NCBI RefSeq assembly: GCF_050875635.1
Contig: NZ_JBPAOH010000002.1
Span: 79,226 to 143,225 of the forward strand
Reading direction: 5' to 3'
DNA length: 64,000 nucleotides
Source of the DNA: Hassallia sp050875635
GTDB lineage: Bacteria > Cyanobacteriota > Cyanobacteriia > Cyanobacteriales > Nostocaceae
Both the position numbers and the translations under genes were made by a program. This document shows, in pieces, positions 52,489 to 59,544 of the stretch (its first letter is position 1; each line of letters starts with the position of its first letter). The notes below the pieces were generated by a model. The model saw only the letters and a program-made list of their open reading frames with translations. It was not told the DNA's origin and searched no databases.

Positions 52489-53439
52489 ATGACTAAACAA
52501 CCTTTTGCACTATTTTTTTCAGCAATTCTCGGTGTTGCAACCTTGGGCTATTGGGCATCAGTGCAAGCACAAGCACAAACACAAGCACAACAAACTACCC
52601 CACCGAAGTTTACCAGCTTTAAAGATGCAGGTAAGTTAAAAATCCAAGGCAGTGTTAAACCTTTTTTACCATCTGGGCTTGGTCAATCTGCAAAACCTAA
52701 TGAAGGTGGTGGGACACGGGGAACCATTGGTTTCGATAACCGCATCCCGATGTTGAGCAGAAAATATCCTTGGTCAACTATTGGACGAGTGCAAGGTACT
52801 ACAGCGGATGCTAATAGTTATCATTGCACGGGAGCGTTAATTGCCGAAGATATTATTTTGACCAATGCCCACTGCGTCATCGACCCGGAAAATGGTAAGT
52901 TAAGCCAGAGAATTCAATATTTGCCAAATGTGATTGATGGTGAAGTACAAGATACGCGGGATGTGGCAGAAGTGGTGGATGTTGTCTATGGCACAAATTT
53001 CAAAGATGGTGCGAAACTCGATGCAAATGACTGGGCTGTGATGAAAATTAATAAGCCTCTTGGTCGCAAGTACGGCTATTTAGGTGTAAAATCTGTTGCT
53101 TCTTCAACTCTTGTTCGCAATCAGAAAAAATACTTTTTCGTCGGCTATTCTGGCGATTTTCCCGGTGCAAAATATAAACAATATTTTACTGCTGGTGCTG
53201 GATGGACGGCAAGTTTTCAACCTGATTGCAGCATTTTGAAAGAAGAAGCGAATTTTCTTTTACATGATTGCGATACTGCTGCGGGTTCTTCTGGTGGACC
53301 AATTATCGCGATAGTTGATGGTGAACCTTATGTTATTGCTTTGAATGAGGGTGAGGTTAAAAACTCAAGCACCAAACAGGATTTATTCAATGTGGCAGTG
53401 AAAATTGATTTTTTAGATAAGTTGAGTGCGAGAAATTAG
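52489..53439 (+). CDS. secreted trypsin-like (S1/V8-type) serine protease
   Basis: A 316-residue protease. The signal peptide is residues 1-28 (FALFFSAILGVATLGYWASVQA), followed by a Gln-rich linker. The catalytic triad is visible: His128 in TNAHCV, Asp181 in ANDWAVMKI and Ser268 in AAGSSGGPI. Cys pairs are expected (CTGALI with AHC, and DCSIL with HDC). The layout with a propeptide of about 75 residues resembles glutamyl endopeptidase/V8-like enzymes. AAGGAG lies 11 bases before the ATG. It follows the TPR-CHAT gene on the same strand. It is probably periplasmic or extracellular and may be activated by cleavage of the propeptide. Confidence 0.92.
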   Translation: MTKQPFALFFSAILGVATLGYWASVQAQAQTQAQQTTPPKFTSFKDAGKLKIQGSVKPFLPSGLGQSAKPNEGGGTRGTIGFDNRIPMLSRKYPWSTIGRVQGTTADANSYHCTGALIAEDIILTNAHCVIDPENGKLSQRIQYLPNVIDGEVQDTRDVAEVVDVVYGTNFKDGAKLDANDWAVMKINKPLGRKYGYLGVKSVASSTLVRNQKKYFFVGYSGDFPGAKYKQYFTAGAGWTASFQPDCSILKEEANFLLHDCDTAAGSSGGPIIAIVDGEPYVIALNEGEVKNSSTKQDLFNVAVKIDFLDKLSARN

Positions 53440-53538
53440 TTAGCTTAGAATATTGCCTAGGACTGTAAGTCCTAGGCTAATAACCCAAGTTGCGGGTTAT
53501 CAAATACAAATATACTATTTCAGGCGATCGCAGACTCC

Positions 53539-53573
53539 AAAGTAGTGATTGCGCCTAGCGCAATCACTACTTT
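53539..53573. repeat. perfect hairpin inside the IS 3' region
   Basis: AAAGTAGTGATTGCGC at 53539-53554 is inverted at 53558-53573, with a 3-base loop. It lies between the end of the transposase gene and the IS end. It may be a later repeat insertion or a protective hairpin of the element. Confidence 0.8.
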
Positions 53574-53623
53574 GACTAAGAGCGAAAGTCCAGTATTTGA
53601 AAAAATTAAGTATTAAATCAAAC

Positions 53624-54453
53624 TCATTTCCTAAAAGCTTGTTGAAGTGTAAATGCAAAAATAAATGCTTCTAGCTTCAGCAAAAACCCTTCCAAAGTAC
53701 AAGCATGAATTGATCTTGGGAATACACAAGTAATGCTACTAAAAACTGTTTCAATATAATGCCTTGTATGCTGCTTAACATAATGATTCCAGGGTTGATC
53801 TTGACGCTTGGAATTATTTTTACGCATTACTTTTAATACTATTTGGCTACTTTGTTCGAGGTCGTCTTCGGCAGTGTAATCAGTGTACGCGCTCATCACT
53901 ATATACCTCGCTACCTGGTGGTAGGTTTAATGGTAAAGCAGAATAGCGCACGTACATCCGAAGCACTACCGGGCATAAAAACGAACTCAACTGGGATACC
54001 ACTTTTAGTCGTTAATAATTGGACTCTCACTCCATAAAAATAACGTTTTTTAGATGCAATATAACCCCGATATTGCTCTGACTTGATTATTTTGACATTG
54101 AAAATCCGAATATTATCACATAATGCTACAGGAAATGAGTCTAAAAGATATTCAGTACAATCACGTGTTTCTTTGAGTATCATTCCTATTTGATGAAATA
54201 AATCATTAATTAGCATCGAAACACTGTGTAATCGCCGATTAAATCGTGATTTTTCTAACATTTCTGGAATAAATTTATGCTCTTTCATATAGTTGCAAGC
54301 TTTACTGTGATTGCCGTTAAAGAATAATGCTGCAACTAATGCTGTTGTAATAATTTCTGCATCACTCATATGACGACGACAATCTTCATCATGTCCAATC
54401 GCCTTTAACAAGTCATCAGTGATAGCATAGATCGCAATTATTTCATTTAGCAT
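53624..54453 (-). pseudogene. IS982-family transposase, frameshifted
   Basis: The first part (ATG at 54453 to a stop near 53911, 180 residues) starts MLNEIIAIYAITDDLLKAIG and includes the DDE-type segment YRGYIASKKRYFYGVRVQLL and EFVFMPGSASDVRALF. After this the frame breaks. A short third-frame piece reads PPGSEVYSDE. The remainder continues in another frame as AYTDYTAEDDLEQSSQ to the C-terminal HYIETVFSSITCVFPRSIHA and ends at 53624. Two single-base frameshifts near 53900-53930 explain the pattern. The joined protein would have about 275 residues, normal for IS982. Programmed frameshifting is not usual in this family, so it is scored as a pseudogene. Confidence 0.88.
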
Positions 54454-54580
54454 ACACCCCTCCGATTTTTATTCCTGGAGGGGATTTTATTGCTTAAATG
54501 ACACCTTGCGATCGCCTAATCTATAACTAGCAACTTGGGTTAATAGCCCAAATCCATTAAAATGGACTGAAATCCATATG

Positions 54581-54727
54581 TAGGACTACTATTTGATTTT
54601 TGAACAAAATTAAGTATGTAGGGTGCGTTACGGATTTCATCCTAACGCACCATTGTCAAGGCTTTGGTGGGTTAGCGGTAGCGCAACGCACCCTACGTAT
54701 ATTTTCAAAAATCAAACCGGATTCCTA
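54581..54727. repeat. 147-bp MITE-like element around a GTAGGGTGCG repeat
   Basis: The outer ends (TAGGACTACTATTTGATTTT... at 54581-54603 and its inverse at 54705-54727) match at 19 of 23 bases. The core 54618-54696 is a GTAGGGTGCGTTA-family hairpin. It is the complete form of the truncated copy at 4357-4462. The rest of the 497-bp gap before moaA has no gene. Confidence 0.85.
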
Positions 54728-55042
54728 TGAAAGCTAGTAAGCTAAACCACATTTAATTTGCTTTATTTAATTTTCTCAAACTTTTGTGGGGTAGGCATCT
54801 TGCCTGCCCACTTTATGCTGCGTTAAATGTGGAACAGCTTATTTAGTCCTATTTATAGAAATGAGCGCTGTTAGCCATAGGTTTATAACCTATGGCGGAT
54901 TGTGTTGTGTCAAATCCACAATCGAGTGAAATTCACGTTAGCTTAAAAGAACGTCAGTAAAATTTATATCGCAAGCGGGTATTTATAGCTTGACAAAAAT
55001 CGTGTCTTGTGAATCAAGACTAGAAGATAAATCTATAAAATT

Positions 55043-56029
55043 ATGAACCAGGTAGATTACCTCCGGATAAGTTTAATCGATCGCTGTAATTTTCGCTGTC
55101 AATACTGTATGCCGGAAGGGGCAGAATTAGACTATATCCTCAAGCAACAGCTATTAACTGATGCGGAACTACTCACCCTAATTCAAGAGGTGTTTATCCC
55201 CGTTGGTTTTACGCGGTTTCGCTTGACTGGGGGAGAACCGCTGTTACGTCCGCGTGTGGTGGATTTGGTGGAAGCGATCGCATCTTTCCCCCAAACTCAA
55301 GACCTCTCAATGACAACCAACGGCTTTTTACTCGCGTCAATGGCGCAAAACCTTTACGATGCAGGTCTGCGACGCATTAATATTAGCTTAGATTCTCTCG
55401 ACCCAGATATATTTGACCAAATTATCGGCAATCGCGGACGATCGCGCTGGCAAAATGTATGGGAAGGGATTCAACAAGCATACCATGTCGGATTCAACCC
55501 GCTCAAACTGAATGTAGTGATAATTCCCGGCGTTAATGACCATGAAGTGTTGGATCTTGCCGCTTTGAGCATTGACAAACAGTGGCACGTTAGATTTATT
55601 GAATTTATGCCGATTGGCAATTCGCAATTATTTGGCGATCGCGGTTGGGTTTCTTCAGAACAGTTGCGCCAACAAATCCGCGAATGTTGGGGTTTGACAG
55701 AATCGCAAGTTTGTGGTAGTGGACCTGCTGATGTATTTCAAATTCCGGGAGCGAAGGGGACACTGGGATTTATCAGTCAGATGTCAGAGTGTTTTTGCGA
55801 TCGCTGTAACCGGATGCGCTTGAGTGCAGATGGCTGGCTGCGTCCTTGTTTATTAAATGAAAGCGAGCAACTTGATTTGAAAACTGCTCTCCGCGCCGGT
55901 ATCAGCACCGCCAAATTGCGGGAGCAGGTTAAACATTTATTGGCAATAAAGCCAGAAATCAACTTTAAAGGACGCGACACGGGAACAATCGGTGTTTATT
56001 CTCGCACCATGTCGCAAATTGGCGGATGA
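55043..56029 (+). CDS. moaA: GTP 3',8-cyclase MoaA (molybdenum cofactor synthesis)
   Basis: A 328-residue radical-SAM enzyme, first step of molybdopterin synthesis. The N-terminal cluster motif CNFRCQYC (Cys15, 19, 22) and FRLTGGEPLLRP are followed by ISLDSLDP and NVVIIPGVNDHEV. The second cluster ligands are in CFCDRCNRMRLSADG and PCLLN near the C-terminus. The protein ends in the essential GG pair. Length is normal. The gene is alone here; the other moa genes are outside the window. Confidence 0.96.
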   Translation: MNQVDYLRISLIDRCNFRCQYCMPEGAELDYILKQQLLTDAELLTLIQEVFIPVGFTRFRLTGGEPLLRPRVVDLVEAIASFPQTQDLSMTTNGFLLASMAQNLYDAGLRRINISLDSLDPDIFDQIIGNRGRSRWQNVWEGIQQAYHVGFNPLKLNVVIIPGVNDHEVLDLAALSIDKQWHVRFIEFMPIGNSQLFGDRGWVSSEQLRQQIRECWGLTESQVCGSGPADVFQIPGAKGTLGFISQMSECFCDRCNRMRLSADGWLRPCLLNESEQLDLKTALRAGISTAKLREQVKHLLAIKPEINFKGRDTGTIGVYSRTMSQIGG

Positions 56030-56033
56030 AACA

Positions 56034-56103
56034 AGTTATGAGTTATGAGTTATGAGTTATGAGTTGAAAGATGTTAACTCCTAACTCCTAATTCCTAACT
56101 CCT
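56034..56103. repeat. 7-bp low-complexity array (GAGTTAT / CCTAACT units)
   Basis: GAGTTATGAGTTATGAGTTA units are followed by TCCTAACTCCTAATTCC units. The two halves are roughly complementary and could form a hairpin between the convergent moaA and rpsD genes. Confidence 0.85.
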
Positions 56104-56109
56104 AACTCA

Positions 56110-56718
56110 TTAAGCTTGACGTGAGTAATACTCAACCACGAGCAGTTCATTAATTTGTAGCGCTACCCATTCACGCTCAATCACACCGTTAACTTTGCCT
56201 TGCATCTTGTTTTTATCAAACTCTAGATGATTGGGAAGGTTAGCTAAACCGGGATATTGCAAATTAGCTTCTACCAACTTGCGTGAATTTTCGCGGTTTC
56301 TGACCGCAATTTCTTCTCCGGGACGGCACTGATAGCTGGCAATATTCACGGGACGACCGTTAACAGTTACGTGACCGTGATTTACCAACTGACGAGCCGC
56401 TGGAATGGTGGGAGCCATACCCATGCGAAAAACGGTGTTATCCAAGCGCATTTCGAGCAATTGCAGCAGCACTTGTCCGGTAGAACCGGTAACACGTCTA
56501 GCTTTGCGTACATAACGTAGCAATTGCTTTTCGGTCAGACCGTAGTTGAAGCGGAGCTTTTGCTTTTCCTCTAGACGGATGGCATACTCAGAGCGCTTCT
56601 TGCGGTTCTGACCATGCTGACCAGGGGGATAAGCGCGTCTAGCGCTTTTACGACTTAATCCTGGTAAGTCACCTAAGCGGCGAGTAACTCTGAGGCGTGG
56701 TCCTCTATATCGGGACAT
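56110..56718 (-). CDS. rpsD: 30S ribosomal protein uS4 (RpsD)
   Basis: A 202-residue ribosomal protein with the standard start MSRYRGPRLRVTRRLGDLPG and the S4 RNA-binding domain (RLDNTVFRMGMAPTIPAARQ, then VNHGHVTVNGRPV) near residues 92-150. The end is typical (LVVEYYSRQA). AAGGAAA lies 4-5 bases before the ATG. It is alone and not within an alpha operon, as usual in cyanobacteria. It binds 16S rRNA early in 30S assembly. Confidence 0.97.
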   Translation of the reverse strand: MSRYRGPRLRVTRRLGDLPGLSRKSARRAYPPGQHGQNRKKRSEYAIRLEEKQKLRFNYGLTEKQLLRYVRKARRVTGSTGQVLLQLLEMRLDNTVFRMGMAPTIPAARQLVNHGHVTVNGRPVNIASYQCRPGEEIAVRNRENSRKLVEANLQYPGLANLPNHLEFDKNKMQGKVNGVIEREWVALQINELLVVEYYSRQA

Positions 56719-56821
56719 GTGTTTCCTTAATCTAAATCCTGTTTAATTTTACCCAGACATACCATTATAAATAGGTGGAAAACATTATTTCCAGAAATTA
56801 TTAATTTTTATATCAAATTGG

Positions 56822-57205
56822 GGAATGGGGCATGGGGCAATGGGCAATGGGCCTTATCGCAATGGGCAATGGGCAATGAGAATAAAAAGAAGCTAGACGT
56901 ATTTCACAAAGGGATTATGCCCCAATGCCCCATGCCCTATGCCCCATGACGCGGCTATGCTTCAAGTCGGCATCCCCGACGGCAGGTGCGTGAGTGCCGG
57001 GAAACCCTTGCGGCAGTCGCTCATGGGGAGCCAGTGCCGTGGGCGGGTTTCCCGACTTGAGGCATAGCCGCGTGGTAACGAACATGACCGCGTTGCCTTA
57101 CCAACGCACTGCCTCCCCAACGCACTGGCTCCCGCATGCCCCATGCCCCATGCCCAATGCCCCATGCCCCATGCCCCATGCCCCATGCCCCATGCCCAAT
57201 GCCCA
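56822..57205. repeat. low-complexity arrays around a GC-rich hairpin element
   Basis: GGGCAATG and CCCCATG heptamer arrays lie at 56822-56880, 56918-56950 and 57136-57205. Nested in them is a 123-bp element at 56950-57072 whose ends (CGCGGCTATGCTTCAAGTCGG and its inverse) match at 20 of 21 bases. The element interior is GC-rich, unlike the host DNA. No gene is supported in the whole gap 56719-57251. Confidence 0.88.
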
Positions 57206-57251
57206 TTCCCTGAATTTGAGATAGCATAAGCTTGGTGTTTGGAGAATGGCA

Positions 57252-57893
57252 ATGTTAGCGATCGCAAAAAAAATCAGCACTAGACCGAATAAACACGGAA
57301 GTTATGCCTTGAAAATGCTAAAAAATAAAACTATTCGCTTGTTCGCCCCAGCTTTGGCTGTGGCTGGATGGATGGCAATGCCTTTACCTGGTATGGCTGT
57401 CACAGCCTCTTACACGAATGATTACCGTGCTTGTGCTGGTCGCCTTTTAAGTGTCGGCGTAACTGCCGATGCTGCGTCCCAAGGTTGTGCAAACGCACTG
57501 CGTCCGAGAGAGTTGTCTCTGTGCGTGGCGAGAATTCAGAAACAAACGCAAGTTGCAGCGACGGATGCACTCGCATCTTGTAACCAAGCAAGGCGTCCGG
57601 AAGATTTAGCCACTTGCGTGGTCGGTATCAGTGCAAATGTTAAAGAAACTGTGAACTCGGCTGCTTTAAATTACTGTAGTCGCAGTTTGTTGCCAGTGCG
57701 TTTCGCCCAGTGTGTTGTAGGTTTGCGTGCGGAAACTGACTCTGCTCCTGTGCAAGCGATGGATAATTGTATTGATGCGAGTGACCGAGCGGTCAGCGGT
57801 TATTTACCTTCGTTTATACCGGCAACGCGATCGCAAGATATCCAACCGACTTTTGAGAGTAACCCACTTCCCACAAATCCCCTTAGAAATTAA
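57252..57893 (+). CDS. secreted protein with spaced Cys repeats, next to hetR
   Basis: A 213-residue protein from ATG 57252, which has GGAG 7 bases upstream; ATG at 57246 is too close to that site and ATG at 57315 would shorten it. A signal peptide with a long basic head ends near PLPGMAVTA. The mature part has about three repeats of roughly 43 residues, with pattern C-x8-RP-x2-L-x2-CV-x2-I (CNQARRPEDLATCVVGI) and an even number of Cys, which suggests disulphides. No enzyme motif is seen and I know no function. It is convergent with hetR, 38 bp between the ends. Confidence 0.75.
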   Translation: MLAIAKKISTRPNKHGSYALKMLKNKTIRLFAPALAVAGWMAMPLPGMAVTASYTNDYRACAGRLLSVGVTADAASQGCANALRPRELSLCVARIQKQTQVAATDALASCNQARRPEDLATCVVGISANVKETVNSAALNYCSRSLLPVRFAQCVVGLRAETDSAPVQAMDNCIDASDRAVSGYLPSFIPATRSQDIQPTFESNPLPTNPLRN

Positions 57894-57923
57894 AGCGATT
57901 AGCGCAACGAATTGCTAATCGCT
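57894..57923 (-). terminator. hetR terminator hairpin (between convergent genes)
   Basis: AGCGATTAGC at 57894-57903 pairs perfectly with GCTAATCGCT at 57914-57923. On the minus strand it is followed by TTTAATTTC, and it starts 9 bp after the hetR stop. It may also serve the convergent gene, with a poorer T-run. Confidence 0.65.
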
Positions 57924-57931
57924 GTTAATTA

Positions 57932-58831
57932 TCAGTCTTCTTTGTTACCAAAGACCATCTGTAAAATCATGGGAACTCCACCCTCTTGGTGATATTTATC
58001 CGCCCAAGCGCGGATAACTTCATCCAATTCTGACAGAGCCTGTTCTAATCGCTCTGGTGGGACATCCATTGTTTCCAAGACTCGCATCGAATTTGGTCGC
58101 CGTTCTGCCCAATCTTTCATCAAGCGAAAATACCGAGCGGTATCTTCGACCATGATGTATGTACGCTCTTGATCGTCAGCAGGAGCGTAAAAAGAACGGG
58201 TGAGAGCGTAGAAAGGCATTCCCCAAGGAGAATCAATCCTTGTCACCGTGCCTGAGTATAGCAGACGGCGCTTGATATGCTCCGCTAAAGCTTCACTCAA
58301 ACCCATACGGTGTTCTTCGGGCAAGTCTTCCTGCGATCGCTTATGCAAAAATTCAATCAGTTCTAAAAACTCAAAAGAACTGACTAATTGGGCGTCAGGC
58401 AGGTTATGCGGCAGTTTTTGTTCAATTTGCCTTTTTTCGTCAGAAGTCAGACTTGTACCCGGAATGCGCGATCGCCCCGGTCGCCAAGGAAACTTTTCCA
58501 TCCACACATAAGGCAACTGAATTAGATAGCGCGGTTCTTGCGAACCAAGCATCTTCAACAGCTTGCCCTCTGTCAGCGCAAGTCTTACTTCTTCAACAAT
58601 GATTTTCACCCGCTTCGGCTCAAGGTGGTGCAAATGTCCTGTCATTCGCAGGTTTTGTCCCTGCTCCAGATAGGTCATGTAAATCGCACACTTTGCTGCC
58701 GTTGCTGCCGCATCTAAAAACGCCCCATGCCGATGCCCACTAGTCCGCATGGCACTAAAGGCAAGATAAAGCATGATCTGATCCATCGCACTCGGACCAA
58801 GACGTTTGATCAGATCTATGTCGTTACTCAT
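57932..58831 (-). CDS. hetR: HetR, master regulator of heterocyst differentiation
   Basis: A 299-residue protein of the normal HetR length. It starts MSNDIDLIKRLGPSAMDQIM and ends MILQMVFGNKED. The key residues known from Anabaena HetR are present: Cys48, Ser152 (in LVSSFEF), Ser179 and Arg223 (in DDQERTYIM), together with the DNA-binding N-terminal domain, the flap domain and the hood domain. HetR binds DNA as a dimer, switches on heterocyst genes and is inhibited by PatS/HetN-type RGSGR peptides. hetR also occurs in some filamentous cyanobacteria without heterocysts. A 713-bp gene-poor region lies upstream, which fits the long complex promoter of hetR. Confidence 0.98.
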   Translation of the reverse strand: MSNDIDLIKRLGPSAMDQIMLYLAFSAMRTSGHRHGAFLDAAATAAKCAIYMTYLEQGQNLRMTGHLHHLEPKRVKIIVEEVRLALTEGKLLKMLGSQEPRYLIQLPYVWMEKFPWRPGRSRIPGTSLTSDEKRQIEQKLPHNLPDAQLVSSFEFLELIEFLHKRSQEDLPEEHRMGLSEALAEHIKRRLLYSGTVTRIDSPWGMPFYALTRSFYAPADDQERTYIMVEDTARYFRLMKDWAERRPNSMRVLETMDVPPERLEQALSELDEVIRAWADKYHQEGGVPMILQMVFGNKED

Positions 58832-59334
58832 ATTACAGACAGATGAATAGCACGTTTACACAGTTATCAGCTAAAGGAAAGTAAGTAGTATACACCCGAC
58901 TGAAGGCAATATCTTCACTTCAGATTATTTAATTATGCGTTATTTCTGAGTATTCTTGGTAGTATGACGTAAAATTACCCGTACTTTATAACACACAGAC
59001 ACAGCTATTAATGTTAGTATAGTTAAAGAGTGCATCTTACTTAAACCTCAACAACATCCGCAAATCTCAATACGGTCGATTTGATCCCTACAAAAAATTT
59101 ATGGGGCGTTAAAGAGGAATATATGCAGTTTTTGAGCTTGTTTCACTTATGCAGCACTACCATTAATTGCATTTTCGCATGAGGACGAATGGTCTAGCTA
59201 AGTGCTTTTACTTTAAAAGTAACTACAGATGCTTGCAGCATTTAAGATACAGCAGTTTGTCAATTACCTGTGTAGTGAATGAAATATAGCTTTGTCAAAA
59301 AAAGCTGATTTTTGTTAAGTTATGAAAACTGCGT
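58832..59334. other. hetR upstream region, no gene supported
   Basis: An AT-rich 500-bp region that should hold the hetR promoters and regulator sites. I saw no clean NtcA site (GTA-N8-TAC). A 19-codon plus-strand frame with a strong AGAGG site starts at 59123, but nothing else supports it. Confidence 0.5.
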
Positions 59335-59541
59335 AGGGCATTGGGCATGGGGCATTGGGCATTGGGCATGGGGCATTGGGCATTGGGCATTGGGCATGGG
59401 GCATTGGGCATTGGTAATTTTAACTCCCCCTGCTCCCCCTGCCTCCCCTGCCCCCCTGCCTCCCCTGCCCCCCTGCCTCCCCTGCCCCCCTGCCTCCCCT
59501 GCCCCCTTGTCCCCCTTGTCTCCCTGCCCCCTGCCCCCTTG
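59335..59541. repeat. low-complexity arrays (GGGCATTG and CCCCTGCC units)
   Basis: GGGCATGGGGCATTGGGC units (59335-59415) are followed by CTGCCTCCCCTGCCCC units (59430-59541). They lie directly after the stop of the coiled-coil/EamA gene, between it and the hetR promoter region. Confidence 0.9.
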
Positions 59542-59544
59542 TCC

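Larger units (their letters stand above)
53483..54540 (-). mobile_element. IS982-family insertion sequence, degenerate copy
   Basis: Inverted ends ACCCAAGTTGCGGGTTAT (53483 onward) and, read inward from 54540, ACCCAAGTTGCTAGTTAT differ at 2 of 18 bases. They are flanked by a perfect 5-bp duplication TAATA (53478-53482 and 54541-54545). ACCCAAGTTGC ends and the transposase type fit IS982. Length is 1058 bp. The transposase is broken (see the pseudogene), so the copy can move only with help in trans. It was inserted into a small dispersed repeat. Confidence 0.88.

Noticed and set aside
53843..54037. Plus-strand frame over the IS transposase
   Set aside because: It is antisense to the recognisable IS982 transposase pieces.
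59123..59182. A 19-codon frame upstream of hetR with a strong AGAGG site, considered as a PatS- or PatX-like peptide
   Set aside because: The peptide (MQFLSLFHLCSTTINCIFA) lacks RGSGR or HRGTGR. Not enough evidence to call a gene.
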